64,000 nt of DNA from Nocardioides dongkuii (GCF_014127485.1 NZ_CP059903.1:3780001-3844000), one strand, 5' to 3'. Shown: positions 51,757-60,405, counted from the first letter of the stretch. The notes: a model not told the origin generated them from the letters alone. Made by a program: numbers and translations.

Positions 51757-53992
51757 GCGCCAGCACCGTCGTGTCGTCGTCCCGGGCGCCCGGGACGGCG
51801 TGCAGCATCCCGTCGATCCACGCGCCCGCGCCGTCCTCGCCCGGGCCGGACCCGGCGAGCTCGACCAGCTGGGCCAGTGAGGTGCCGAGGTGGACGCCGC
51901 GGCGCTCCACCAGCCCGTCGGTGTAGACCAGCAGGGTGTCGCCGGGGGCGAGGACCATCTCGCTCTGCTCGGCCCGCTGCACGCCGAGGCCGAGCACCGG
52001 CCGGGTGGCCACCTCGAGCTCCCGCGAGACGCCGTCGTGGACCAGCAGCGGGGGCGGGTGCCCGGCCGCGGCCAGCACCATCCGGCCGGTCGCGGGCTCG
52101 ACGGTGCCGACGAGCGCGGTCGCGATCACCTGCTCGAACAGGCCGTCCATGAACCGGTCCGTGCGGTCGAGCGCGGCGGCGGGCGAGGCGTCCGCGAACA
52201 GGTGGGCGCGTACCGCGGCGCGCAGCTGGATCATCGTCGTCGCGGCCGCGACGCCGTGGCCCGCGACGTCGCCCACCACGAAGGCCATCCGCCCGCCGGG
52301 CAGCAGGAACGCGTCCCACCAGTCGCCGCCCAGCTGGAACGTCGACGCCGGCTGGTAGCGCGCCGCGACCTCGAGGCCGGCGAGGTCGGGAGCGGCGAGC
52401 GGGATCACGCTGCGCTGCAGCGCCTCGGCCATGTCGACCTGCTCGCGCGAGCTCGCGTAGAGCAGGCTCGCGAGGTGGCTGGCGAGCGCGACCGCGTGCT
52501 CCGGGTGCCACGCCGCCCACCGGTCGCTGTAGCCGCGGACCTCCTGCTGCCACTTCTCGAAGGACTTGCGCGGGCTGAGCCGCACCTCGGGCCCCTCGGA
52601 GCGGGCGATCTGCTTGTTGGTGGGATCGCCGCCCCAGTCGACGACCGTCGGGAGCTCGGGGCGCACCCAGCACAGCCAGCGGTCGGGCGCCGAGCCCAGC
52701 ACCAGCGCGCCGGCCGCGACGTCCGCCACGTCGGCGAGGTCCGGGTCCAGCTCGGCGAGGTGGGCGCTGGACCCCGGCTGGCTGTCGGGTCCGCGCAGCA
52801 GCGTGGCGATCCGGCGCAGCGCGGGCTCCGGCGGCACGTCGCCGAGCGAGGTGATCACGCCGTCGAAGCAGAGCGCGACCCCGCCGGCACCCATCAGCTC
52901 GACCAGCGCGTCGTCGGCCACCAGGGAGTCGAGCGCACCGGAGCCCGCCGCGGAGGTGCGGGCCATCAGCTCGGCGAGCAGCGCCTCGGCGCGGCGTACG
53001 TCCTCGCGGTCGTCGGCGCGCTCCCGCTCGGCGACCAGCTGGGAGGACGCCTGCCCCAGGAACTCCGCGGCGGTCCGGACGTCGAGGCTGAGCAGGTGGG
53101 GGCCGGAGTAGTGGTGGCACGCGATCAGCCCCCACAGCTCGCCGTCGACCACCAGGGAGACCGACATCGAGGCGGTCACGCCCATGTTGCCGAGGTACTC
53201 GACGTGGATCGGCGAGACGCTGCGCAGGGTGGAGTGCGAGAGGTCGAGCGCGGCACCGGTCGCCGGGTCGAGCACCGGCACGATCGGGACGGGGACGTAG
53301 GAGAGGTCGGGGATCATCCGGATCCAGTTGACCGTGTAGAGCCGTCGCGCCTGGGCGGGGATGTCGGTCGCGGGGTAGTGCAGCCCCAGGAACGGGTTCA
53401 GGTCGGGACGGCGGTGCTCGGCGACCACCTCGCCGTTCCACTCCGGGTCGAAGCGGTAGACCATCACCCGGTCGAACCCGGTCATCGAGGCCACCTCGTC
53501 GGCGATGCCGGCCACCAGCTCGGCGACCGTCCCGGTGGCGGCGAGCCGACGCATCGCCCCACGGACCGCGCGGTACGCCGGCAGCGAGCCGTCGGCGCGC
53601 CCGGAGCGCTCGATCTCGACGACCAGGCGGTCACCCGAGCGGTGCACGACGGCGTCGACCACCCCCGTGAGGCCGGGCCCGTCGGCGTCGCCGTCGAGGA
53701 CGAGCTCCACGGTGCTGGCCGCCGGAGCGGCGCCGGCCTGGCGGACGACGGCGGCGGCCTCGGCGCCCAGGACGTCCTCGAGGCGCGCACCGACCACCCT
53801 CGCCGGGGCCGTGCCGAGCTTCGTGCGGGCGTTGGCGGAGGCCATCTCGACCCGCTCCAGGTCGGTGCTGAGCGCCAGCAGGACGCCGTGCGGCTGGATC
53901 GCGCCCGGGACGTGGATGGGCTCCCGGTCGCAGGTCGTGAGGTCGACGGCCGCGTAGGCAGGCGTGTGCGCGGACACAGCCAGGTCGGTCAC
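51734..53992 (-). CDS. Bacteriophytochrome fused to PP2C/SpoIIE-type phosphatase
   Basis: 752 aa from GTG 53992. PAS with TCDREPIHVPGAIQPHG (Cys21 at the biliverdin-attachment position), GAF with GLHYPATDIPAQARRLYTVN (the D-I-P motif) and CHHYSGPH, then a PHY region (about 320-500). Its tongue element can be seen in PEVRLSPRKSFEKW. The C-terminal PP2C domain has GGDWWDAF, VVGDVAGHG, LLVYTDGLVERR and DDDTTVLAL with all metal-binding Asp. A red/far-red light sensor controlling a Ser/Thr phosphatase, probably acting on an anti-sigma-factor antagonist. GGAG precedes the GTG at 5-nt spacing. The ORF is open further up to 54025. Confidence 0.92.
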   Translation of the reverse strand: MTDLAVSAHTPAYAAVDLTTCDREPIHVPGAIQPHGVLLALSTDLERVEMASANARTKLGTAPARVVGARLEDVLGAEAAAVVRQAGAAPAASTVELVLDGDADGPGLTGVVDAVVHRSGDRLVVEIERSGRADGSLPAYRAVRGAMRRLAATGTVAELVAGIADEVASMTGFDRVMVYRFDPEWNGEVVAEHRRPDLNPFLGLHYPATDIPAQARRLYTVNWIRMIPDLSYVPVPIVPVLDPATGAALDLSHSTLRSVSPIHVEYLGNMGVTASMSVSLVVDGELWGLIACHHYSGPHLLSLDVRTAAEFLGQASSQLVAERERADDREDVRRAEALLAELMARTSAAGSGALDSLVADDALVELMGAGGVALCFDGVITSLGDVPPEPALRRIATLLRGPDSQPGSSAHLAELDPDLADVADVAAGALVLGSAPDRWLCWVRPELPTVVDWGGDPTNKQIARSEGPEVRLSPRKSFEKWQQEVRGYSDRWAAWHPEHAVALASHLASLLYASSREQVDMAEALQRSVIPLAAPDLAGLEVAARYQPASTFQLGGDWWDAFLLPGGRMAFVVGDVAGHGVAAATTMIQLRAAVRAHLFADASPAAALDRTDRFMDGLFEQVIATALVGTVEPATGRMVLAAAGHPPPLLVHDGVSRELEVATRPVLGLGVQRAEQSEMVLAPGDTLLVYTDGLVERRGVHLGTSLAQLVELAGSGPGEDGAGAWIDGMLHAVPGARDDDTTVLALRIDPAS

Positions 53993-54060
53993 GGGCGCTC
54001 CGGGGGGTGCGGGGGGGTCGGCCACGATGCGTGGCGGTCCTCACGCATCATTCCATCAGG

Positions 54061-54234
54061 TCAGGGACGCTCGTCCCGGCGCTCCCCCGGCGGGCGCGCG
54101 CGCAGCCGGCGCCGCAGGCGCAGCTCCGCCAGGAGGAGCTCGACGTCACCGACGCCGAGCTCCTCCGGGGGCGCCTCGTGCGCCGTGGCTGCGTGCAGCG
54201 ACACCGCGGTGCCGGTACGCGTGGCAGTCCCCAT
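54061..54234 (-). CDS. Small Arg/Glu-rich protein upstream of the phytochrome gene, 57 aa
   Basis: MGTATRTGTAVSLHAATAHE, then APPEELGVGDVELLLAELRL and an Arg-rich end. One amphipathic helix (DVELLLAELRLRRRLRAR) is the main feature. ATG 54234 has GGGGGAGG 5 nt upstream, an excellent ribosome-binding site. Its stop is 68 nt before the phytochrome start on the same strand, so the two may be co-transcribed. Function unknown; possibly a partner or a regulator of the light-signalling protein. Confidence 0.6.
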   Translation of the reverse strand: MGTATRTGTAVSLHAATAHEAPPEELGVGDVELLLAELRLRRRLRARPPGERRDERP

Positions 54235-54412
54235 CAGTCCTCCCCCGACATCTGGCTGGCCCCGACCCTAGTGGCCCGAACCGGCGATCCGCTGCGGAAA
54301 CCGTCGAGGATCGTCCAGATCACCACCGATCCCGCAGCCGGTCCAGACGTCCACCGCCGGATCGGCAGGGTCGGCGTCCGCGCGTCGGAGCATGCCGAGG
54401 CACCGGCCGAAG

Positions 54413-54426
54413 TGGAACGTGTTCTA
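54413..54426 (+). promoter_or_regulatory. KstR-like operator
   Basis: TGGAACGTGTTCTA fits the published KstR consensus TNNAACNNGTTNNA at every fixed position. It ends 10 nt before the GTG of a hotdog thioesterase. Confidence 0.6.
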
Positions 54427-54436
54427 GACTCCGCGG

Positions 54437-55108
54437 GTGACCGGCTACGTCCAGGACGACATCACCGACGAGGAGCTCGAGCGGCAGCGAGCCCTCTACG
54501 GCCCCTTCACCCAGGCCGTGCGCGAGCTCGTGGATGTCACGATCCGCACGCTCGTGGACGACGACGAGATCCGGCGCGCCCAGGCGGAGGTCGAGGCGAT
54601 CACCGCGCGGCTGCGCGAGCACCAGCTCGACGGCTCGTACGGCGTCCGGTTCGGCAAGGCGGGCCGGGGCCGGCCGTGGGGCAACACCGTCGTCGGGCTC
54701 CGCAACCCCGCGGCGCCGCCGCTGGAGGTCGAGCACGACGAGTCCGGCCGCGCCTGGTCGGAGTTCCACCTCGGCGCGCCGTACGAGGGGCCCCCGGGAC
54801 TCGTGCACGGCGGCGTCTCGGCGATGCTCCTCGACCAGATGCTGGGCGAGGCGGCCGGCGCGGGCGGGAAGCCCGGCATGACCGGCACCCTGACCCTGCG
54901 CTACCGCCAGGGCACCCCGCTCGGCGACCTGCGGGCGGAGGCCTGGATCGACCGCGCCGAGGGCGTCAAGACCTTCGCCAAGGGCCACATCATCGGCCCC
55001 GAGGGCGTCACGGTCGAGGCCGAGGGCGTGTTCATCCTGCCGCGGTGGGCGCGCGAGGCGATCGCCGCGCAGGACGCCGAGAAGCCGACCCCGTCGTACT
55101 TCGAGTAG
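54437..55108 (+). CDS. PaaI-family hotdog thioesterase
   Basis: 223 aa. The catalytic loop GLVHGGVSAMLLDQMLGEAA and strand TLTLRYRQGTPLGDLRAEAW are typical of PaaI/4HBT hotdog enzymes hydrolysing acyl-CoA. An N-terminal helical stretch of about 90 residues precedes the hotdog fold. The GTG at 54437 follows a KstR-like box, so control by cholesterol/lipid catabolism signals is possible. Stop is 3 nt from the convergent ndh stop. Confidence 0.85.
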   Translation: MTGYVQDDITDEELERQRALYGPFTQAVRELVDVTIRTLVDDDEIRRAQAEVEAITARLREHQLDGSYGVRFGKAGRGRPWGNTVVGLRNPAAPPLEVEHDESGRAWSEFHLGAPYEGPPGLVHGGVSAMLLDQMLGEAAGAGGKPGMTGTLTLRYRQGTPLGDLRAEAWIDRAEGVKTFAKGHIIGPEGVTVEAEGVFILPRWAREAIAAQDAEKPTPSYFE

Positions 55109-55111
55109 CGC

Positions 55112-56632
55112 TCAGACGCGTTCGCCGGTGTGCGCCGGCGCGCCGCCCCGGTCGCCGCCGCTGACGCCGCGCTCGCCGGAGTCGGTGAGTCGCGACTCCT
55201 CGGCCGCCTGCGCCTCCAGCTCCTCGCGCCGCGACGTGTCCAGGACGTCGCGCGCCGCGTCGTACGCCCCCGGCTGGGAGACCAGGTCGGTCGCGCCGTG
55301 CTTGAGGCGGGCCAGGGCGCTGCGCGCGAAGATCTGCTGCTCGGTGGTGGTGCGCTCGGAGCGGCCGCGGCCGATGAACGAGACGGCCCAGCGGATCAGC
55401 GCGGTGATCCGGCTCTTGAAGCCGGTGATGTAGACCAGGTGCAGGGCCAGCCACATCAGCCAGGCGAGCACGCCGCTGAACCGCAGCTTGCCGATCATCG
55501 CCACGGCGCGGAACCGGCTGATGATCGCCATCGAGCCCTTGTCGAAGTAGTGGAACGGCTTCTGCGGCGCCTTGCCCTTGAGCCGGCCGTCGATCTCGCG
55601 GGCGGCGTACTTCGCGCCCTGGATCGCGACCTGGGCGACGCCGGGGAGGTTGTCGAGGGCGATCATGTCGCCGACGACGAACACCTCCGGGTGGCCGGGG
55701 AGCGTGAGGTCGGGGTTCACGCCGATCCGGCCGGCGCGGTCGAGGGGCGCGCCGGTCTGCTCGGCCAGCATCCGGCCCAGCGAGGAGGCCTGCACGCCGG
55801 CGGCCCAGATCTTGGTGACGGTGTCGATCCGCTCGGTGCGGCCGTCCTTGAACTTCATGTCGATGCCGCGCTCGTCGACGTCGGTCACCATCGCGCCGAG
55901 GACGACCTCGACCCCGAGCTTCTCGAGCTCCTTCTTCGACTTCTCGCCCAGCTTGCGGCCGAACGGCGGCAGCACCTGGGGCGCGGCGTCGACCAGCACC
56001 ACCCGCGCGGAGCGGGTGTTGATCGCCCGGAAGTCGCGGCGCAGCGTGCGGTGGGAGAGCTCGGCGATCTGGCCGGCCATCTCCACGCCGGTCGGACCGG
56101 CGCCGACGACGACGAAGGTCAGCAGGTGGTCGACGTTGTCGCCGCGCTGGGCACCCAGCTCGGCCATCTCGAACGCGCCGAAGATCCGGCCGCGCAGCTC
56201 GAGGGCGTCGTCGATGCTCTTCATGCCGGGCGCGAACTCGGCGAAGTGGTCGTTGCCGAAGTACGACTGGCCCGCCCCCGCCGCGACGATCAGCGAGTCG
56301 TACGGCGTGACCGTCTCGCGGCCGAGGACCTGCGAGACGACGACCCGGCGCTCGAGGTCGATGTCGGTGACCTCACCGAGCAGCACCTGGGCGTTCCGCT
56401 GCTTGGCGAGGATCTCGCGGGTCGGCGGTGCGATCTCGCCCTCGGAGAGGATGCCGGTCGCGACCTGGTAGAGCAGCGGCTGGAAGAGGTGGTGGGTCGT
56501 CTTCGCGACCATCGTGATGTCGACGTCGGAGCGGCTCAGCGCCTTGGTCCCGAACAGCCCGCCGAAGCCGGAGCCGATCACCGCGACCCGGTGACGGTCC
56601 TGCGCGGCGCTGTTCTGGTCGGGCGTTGCCAT
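55112..56632 (-). CDS. ndh: Type II NADH dehydrogenase (NDH-2)
   Basis: 506 aa. Two dinucleotide folds: RVAVIGSGFGGLFGTKAL (FAD) and FVVVGAGPTGVEMAGQIAEL (NAD). Family signatures KTTHHLFQPLLYQVATGIL and EVFVVGDM, plus a C-terminal membrane-binding hydrophobic part (GVLAWLMWLALHLVYITGFK) and a long charged tail. Transfers electrons from NADH to menaquinone without pumping protons. Start ATG 56632 with GGAAGG upstream. Confidence 0.94.
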   Translation of the reverse strand: MATPDQNSAAQDRHRVAVIGSGFGGLFGTKALSRSDVDITMVAKTTHHLFQPLLYQVATGILSEGEIAPPTREILAKQRNAQVLLGEVTDIDLERRVVVSQVLGRETVTPYDSLIVAAGAGQSYFGNDHFAEFAPGMKSIDDALELRGRIFGAFEMAELGAQRGDNVDHLLTFVVVGAGPTGVEMAGQIAELSHRTLRRDFRAINTRSARVVLVDAAPQVLPPFGRKLGEKSKKELEKLGVEVVLGAMVTDVDERGIDMKFKDGRTERIDTVTKIWAAGVQASSLGRMLAEQTGAPLDRAGRIGVNPDLTLPGHPEVFVVGDMIALDNLPGVAQVAIQGAKYAAREIDGRLKGKAPQKPFHYFDKGSMAIISRFRAVAMIGKLRFSGVLAWLMWLALHLVYITGFKSRITALIRWAVSFIGRGRSERTTTEQQIFARSALARLKHGATDLVSQPGAYDAARDVLDTSRREELEAQAAEESRLTDSGERGVSGGDRGGAPAHTGERV

Positions 56633-56847
56633 GACGTGCCTTCCTGCGGCGGGGGTGTCTCCGGAGGGTCCATTCTCCCGGCAAGGACGGCCGGACCCCA
56701 AGCCGGTGCCCCGTCTGGTCGGTCACACACACCGGCCGGACCAGATACGTGCGGCACCCGCGTTTGCCCCCCGGGCCGCGGGGGTAGAGGGGCCGAGACC
56801 CGTCCCGCGCCCCGTCGATTCTCGGCCTGTCTCATGGAGTCCCGCCC

Positions 56848-57777
56848 GTGCCGCTGAACCGGCCTGCCCTCTCGTTGGGCGCTGGACCACGCGGGGTCCA
56901 GGACGCGCGGCGCTGGGTGGTCGACACCTGCCGGGACATCGACCGGCCCGACCTCGTGGAGTGCGCCGAGCTCGGCGTCTCCGAGCTGGTGACCAACGCC
57001 CTGCTGCACGGCGCCCCGCCGATCTCGGTGCGCGTGCGGGGCACCCGCGAGCACCCCCGGGTCGAGGTGCGCGACGGCTCCACCGATGCGCCGCTGCTGC
57101 CGGGCACCGGCGGGGGCGAGGACGACGACGACGACCTGCTGCTCACCTTCGGGCGCGGGCTGAGCATCGTCGCCCGGTGCGCCGACGCCTGGGGCGCCGA
57201 GATCGAGGAGGACGGCAAGACCGTCTGGTTCGCCCCCGCCGCCGCCTTCGCCGACGGCCCGGGCGCCGCGGGCGTCGTGCGCGGCGAGGAGGCGGCCCCC
57301 GCCGTCGGTCCCGCGGACCCCGTCAGGGTGGTGGTCCGCGACGTCCCGCTCGACCTGTACGCCGCGTTCCAGCGGCACTTCCGCGAGCTGCGGCGCGAGG
57401 CGCGGCTGCTGTCCCTGGCCCACGAGAGCGACTACCCGCTGGCCAAGGAGCTCTCGGACCTCTTCGCCACCCTCGAGCGGCCGCTCCGCGAGGGGCTCGT
57501 CGGTCCCGACCGCGCTGCCGGGGCGGTCGCGGCCGAGCGTCGGGTCGGCCAGCACGAGCTCATCACCTCCCGCGCGACCACCCGCACCATGGAGCGGTTC
57601 ATCACGGTGCTCGACCTCGCCGACGAGTTCTGCCGCCAGGAGCGGCTGCTGTCGCTGGCGCGCACCGCGGAGCAGCGCGACTTCCAGCAGTGGTACCTCG
57701 GCGAGTTCGTCCGTCAGGGCCGCGACGAGGAGCCGCACCCCTGGCCGGGCGCTCGGTCCGGCCTCGGTCAGGCGTAG
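56848..57777 (+). CDS. RsbW-like ATP-binding (HATPase) protein
   Basis: 309 aa. N-terminal GHKL ATPase with ELGVSELVTNALLHG (N box), VEVRDGSTDAPLLPG (G1) and FGRGLSIVARCADAWG (G2), as in RsbW/SpoIIAB-type anti-sigma factors. A C-terminal helical domain (residues about 150-309) of unknown role follows (LDLYAAFQRHFRELRREARLL). Such proteins phosphorylate or sequester partners in sigma-factor switching; the phytochrome-PP2C at 52-54 kb is a candidate partner class. Start GTG 56848; no sigma or anti-anti-sigma gene adjoins. Confidence 0.8.
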   Translation: MPLNRPALSLGAGPRGVQDARRWVVDTCRDIDRPDLVECAELGVSELVTNALLHGAPPISVRVRGTREHPRVEVRDGSTDAPLLPGTGGGEDDDDDLLLTFGRGLSIVARCADAWGAEIEEDGKTVWFAPAAAFADGPGAAGVVRGEEAAPAVGPADPVRVVVRDVPLDLYAAFQRHFRELRREARLLSLAHESDYPLAKELSDLFATLERPLREGLVGPDRAAGAVAAERRVGQHELITSRATTRTMERFITVLDLADEFCRQERLLSLARTAEQRDFQQWYLGEFVRQGRDEEPHPWPGARSGLGQA

Positions 57778-58124
57778 CCGAGGTCGTGCAGCCGGTCGTC
57801 GTCGATGCCGAAGTGGTGGGCGACCTCGTGGACGACGGTGATCCGGACCTCCTCGACCAGCTCCTCCTCCGACTCGCACAGGTCGAGGAGCGGGCCGCGG
57901 AAGATGAAGATCCGGTCGGGCAGCTGGGCGCCGAACATGCTGTCCCGCTCGGTCAGCGCGACCCCGTCGTACAGGCCCAGCAGGTCGTCGGGCTCGCCCT
58001 CCGGCGGCTCCTCCTCGACGAGGACCACCACGTTGCGCACCAGGGCGGCGAGCTCGTCGGGGATGCCGTCGAGGGCGGCGTCGACGAGCTCGTCGAAGCG
58101 AGCGGGATCCATCTCGATCGGCAC
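57768..58124 (-). CDS. Minimal zincin metallopeptidase-family protein
   Basis: 118 aa. The zinc motif HEVAHHFGIDDDRLH (HExxH with downstream ligand) and RIFIFRGPLLDLC are characteristic of the short one-domain metallopeptidase family found in actinobacteria. GTG 58124 or ATG 58112 is the start; family length fits both. Substrate unknown. It ends overlapping the convergent RsbW-like gene by 10 nt. Confidence 0.87.
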   Translation of the reverse strand: MPIEMDPARFDELVDAALDGIPDELAALVRNVVVLVEEEPPEGEPDDLLGLYDGVALTERDSMFGAQLPDRIFIFRGPLLDLCESEEELVEEVRITVVHEVAHHFGIDDDRLHDLGYA

Positions 58125-58158
58125 GGCGACAGTCTGCCTTTCGCCCGAAATGCACGGA

Positions 58159-58183
58159 CGCCCGGATCGGTGTGATCCGGGCG
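58159..58183 (-). terminator. Hairpin terminator of tRNA-Asp
   Basis: CGCCCGGATC pairs with GATCCGGGCG around GGTGT, 9 nt past the 3' end of tRNA-Asp on the minus strand. Confidence 0.7.
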
Positions 58184-58191
58184 TCTGATGG

Positions 58192-58265
58192 CGACCCCGA
58201 CGGGACTCGAACCCGCGGCCTCCGCCGTGACAGGGCGGCGCGCTAACCAACTGCGCTACGGGGCC
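58192..58265 (-). tRNA. tRNA-Asp (anticodon GTC)
   Basis: Acceptor GGCCCCG/CGGGGTC, D stem GCGC/GCGC, anticodon stem CCGCC/GGCGG with loop CTGTCAC, T arm GCGGG TTCGAGT CCCGT, discriminator G. CCA not encoded. Confidence 0.95.
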
Positions 58266-58350
58266 AGGTGTGTCCACCGCCTGCGCGGTGAAGCGGGGGA
58301 ACTCTAACCCACGCGGGGCGAGCGTTCACAATCGAGGGCGTCTCCCCACG

Positions 58351-59214
58351 TCACCCCGCCTGCGCGGCCTTGCGGCCCAGCTTCTCGGCGAGCTCGGAGG
58401 CGTCGAGGTCGCCGTCGAGGAGGCGGCGGGTCGGCCAGGCGCTGGTGTCGAGGCCGCTGAGCCGCTCGAACAGCGCCAGGTCGTCGGCGTACCGCTCGGC
58501 GAGGACCTGGAGCACCTCGGCGGACGGGCCGGTCCGGTCGGTGACCGCCGGCGTCGGGTGCCGCCGGAGGTCCGGCGGGATCGGGCCGTACGGCGAGAGG
58601 CCGAGGAAGTCGGTCAGCCGCGAGGCGACCGCGGCCTCGTCCTTGACCACGTCGATGAAGTCGATGAGCAGCCACTGCTCGCGCGGGAACTGGGCCAGGC
58701 CGCGCTCCAGCTGCCTGCCGTAGAAGCCCCGCGCCACCGCGGTGAAGTTCCGCAGCTGGCCCGTGGTCCAGCCGTCCGGCTTCACCTCCGGGATGCCGGG
58801 CGGCGACCAGTCGAGCACCAGGGAGTCGAAGTCCGGGAAGGTGTCGCTCCGCTTGCCCTGGCGCGTGACCTGCATCATCCAGTGCGAGAACGCCCGCTCG
58901 ATCGGGTCGCGGAACGACGCGATCAGCAGCATGTCCGGGTTGTGGGCGTGCATCCGCTCCAGCGCCTTCGGCCAGTAGAGGTACGACGGCGTCGAGTCGC
59001 CCGCGATCCGTTGCCCCGGCTTGGTCACCCGAGCCCGGTAGTCGGAGAGATCGGGGGCCGACCAGTCGCGCTTCTCGTCGTCGAAGACGTGCAGCTCCTT
59101 GTGCGCGGGGCGGGCCACCTCGTCGTGCCGGACGAGCAGGGAGAAGAGGGTGCTGGTGGCCGCCTTCTGGACGCCGACGATGGAGTACGTGATGGGTAGC
59201 GTCGCGTCACTCAC
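58351..59214 (-). CDS. Sulfotransferase-family protein
   Basis: 287 aa from GTG 59214. The 5'-phosphosulfate loop IVGVQKAATSTLFSLL and the 3'-phosphate site FRDPIERAFSHWMMQV are those of PAPS-dependent sulfotransferases (heparan/NodH type). It transfers sulfate from PAPS to a hydroxyl or amine on an unknown acceptor, perhaps a glycolipid or polysaccharide. ATG 59235 would add seven residues but touches the tRNA-Glu end. No nearby PAPS synthesis genes. Confidence 0.88.
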   Translation of the reverse strand: MSDATLPITYSIVGVQKAATSTLFSLLVRHDEVARPAHKELHVFDDEKRDWSAPDLSDYRARVTKPGQRIAGDSTPSYLYWPKALERMHAHNPDMLLIASFRDPIERAFSHWMMQVTRQGKRSDTFPDFDSLVLDWSPPGIPEVKPDGWTTGQLRNFTAVARGFYGRQLERGLAQFPREQWLLIDFIDVVKDEAAVASRLTDFLGLSPYGPIPPDLRRHPTPAVTDRTGPSAEVLQVLAERYADDLALFERLSGLDTSAWPTRRLLDGDLDASELAEKLGRKAAQAG

Positions 59215-59244
59215 GGCGGCGAGTCTTTCACGCATCGAACCTGG

Positions 59245-59317
59245 CACCCCCAACGGGATTCGAACCCGTGCTACCGCCGTGAAAGGGCGGGGTCCTGGGC
59301 CGCTAGACGATGGGGGC
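59245..59317 (-). tRNA. tRNA-Glu (anticodon TTC)
   Basis: Acceptor GCCCCCA/TGGGGGT (one G-T pair at the end), anticodon stem CCGCC/GGCGG with loop CTTTCAC, T arm ACGGG TTCGAAT CCCGT, discriminator G. Confidence 0.94.
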
Positions 59318-59433
59318 CGGGACTGCCCGCACAGCATAATGGCCGCCGCCGGCCGGCCGTGCGGCGCCACGGGCGCACGACGCGGACTCGGATTCGGAGC
59401 GCCCCGAAGGCTCCTGTAGGGTGTCGGTCGCTC

Positions 59434-59507
59434 GGGCAGGTAGCTCAGTTGGTACGAGCGTCCGCCTGAAAAGTGGAAGGTCGGCGGTTCGACCCCGCCC
59501 CTGCCCA
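59434..59507 (+). tRNA. tRNA-Phe (anticodon GAA)
   Basis: Acceptor GGGCAGG/CCTGCCC, D stem GCTC/GAGC, anticodon stem TCCGC/GTGGA (one G-T pair) with loop CTGAAAA, T arm GGCGG TTCGACC CCGCC, discriminator A. Followed by a strong hairpin terminator. Confidence 0.93.
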
Positions 59508-59534
59508 CGAGCAAACGCAGGGCTCTGACCTGCG

Positions 59535-59569
59535 AGAAGAGCCCCGCCGGTATCCGGCGGGGCTCTTCT
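59535..59569. terminator. Perfect hairpin terminator between tRNA-Phe and a response regulator
   Basis: A 16-bp stem AGAAGAGCCCCGCCGG (59535-59550) with its complement at 59554-59569 and loop TAT. It serves both the tRNA-Phe and the convergent regulator gene. Confidence 0.8.
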
Positions 59570-59595
59570 GCGTCAGGTGGGGGTCGGGTCTGGGA

Positions 59596-60279
59596 TCAGG
59601 TCGGCGGGAACCGCGGGCTGGTCCGCAGCACCAGGTCGGGATCGACGGTGCGCAGGGTGTCGGGCTCGAAGCCGTTCCGGACGCCCCACAGGACCGCCTG
59701 CGAGCGCCGGGTGACGCCGATCTTCTGGTACGCCGACCGGATGTAGGTCTTGACGGTGTTGACGCTGAGGAACGCCCGCGCCGCGATCTGCTGGTTGCTC
59801 AACCCCTGGGTGATGAGCGCGATGACCTCGGCCTCGCGCGGGGACAGCCCCGCCGACCGCCCGGGCCAGTCACCGTCGCCGTCGCGGCTCGACTCCTCGC
59901 TGCCGGCCAGGATCACGATCTCGCCACGGACGACCCGCGCCAGCGCCGCCACGATCTGGGGTCCGGTGAGCACCTTGGACAGGTAGCCCCGGGCTCCGTC
60001 GTCGATGGCTTCCTGGATGAGCCGGGGCTCGAGGTTCCAGCTGTAGACCACCACCATGGCGTCGCTGTCGCGCACGAAGTCCTTGAGGTCGACGCCCCGA
60101 CCCTCGACCTGCGCGAACGTGTCGAACAGGACGACGTCGACGTCGGAGATCACGGCCGTCGAGGCGCCCGTCTCGACCACATCGATGCCCTCGTCGGCGA
60201 GGAACGCCGAGACGCCGGCAACCACCACCGCGTAGTCGTCGACGATGGCCAACCGCAAGGGACGCTTCTCCGCCTCCAT
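59596..60279 (-). CDS. NarL/LuxR-type response regulator
   Basis: 227 aa. Receiver domain with acidic pair Asp14/Asp15 (LAIVDDYAVVV), phospho-acceptor Asp53 in VLFDTFA, and Lys in GYLSKVL. C-terminal LuxR HTH: LSPREAEVIALITQGLSNQQ and then IAARAFLSVNTVKTYIRSAY. Phosphorylation-dependent transcription factor; its kinase is not adjacent. The ATG at 60279 faces a repeat-dense region of about 630 nt. Confidence 0.93.
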   Translation of the reverse strand: MEAEKRPLRLAIVDDYAVVVAGVSAFLADEGIDVVETGASTAVISDVDVVLFDTFAQVEGRGVDLKDFVRDSDAMVVVYSWNLEPRLIQEAIDDGARGYLSKVLTGPQIVAALARVVRGEIVILAGSEESSRDGDGDWPGRSAGLSPREAEVIALITQGLSNQQIAARAFLSVNTVKTYIRSAYQKIGVTRRSQAVLWGVRNGFEPDTLRTVDPDLVLRTSPRFPPT

Positions 60280-60405
60280 GCCCCGGACTGTAGAGGATCG
60301 AGAGCGCCACCCATCCGACCAGGCACCGGCTCCGAACCACCCTCAGCAGCCCGGGAGTTCCATGTCCTCCCGGGCTGCCCCATGCGCACCGCCCCCGCCC
60401 CCACC

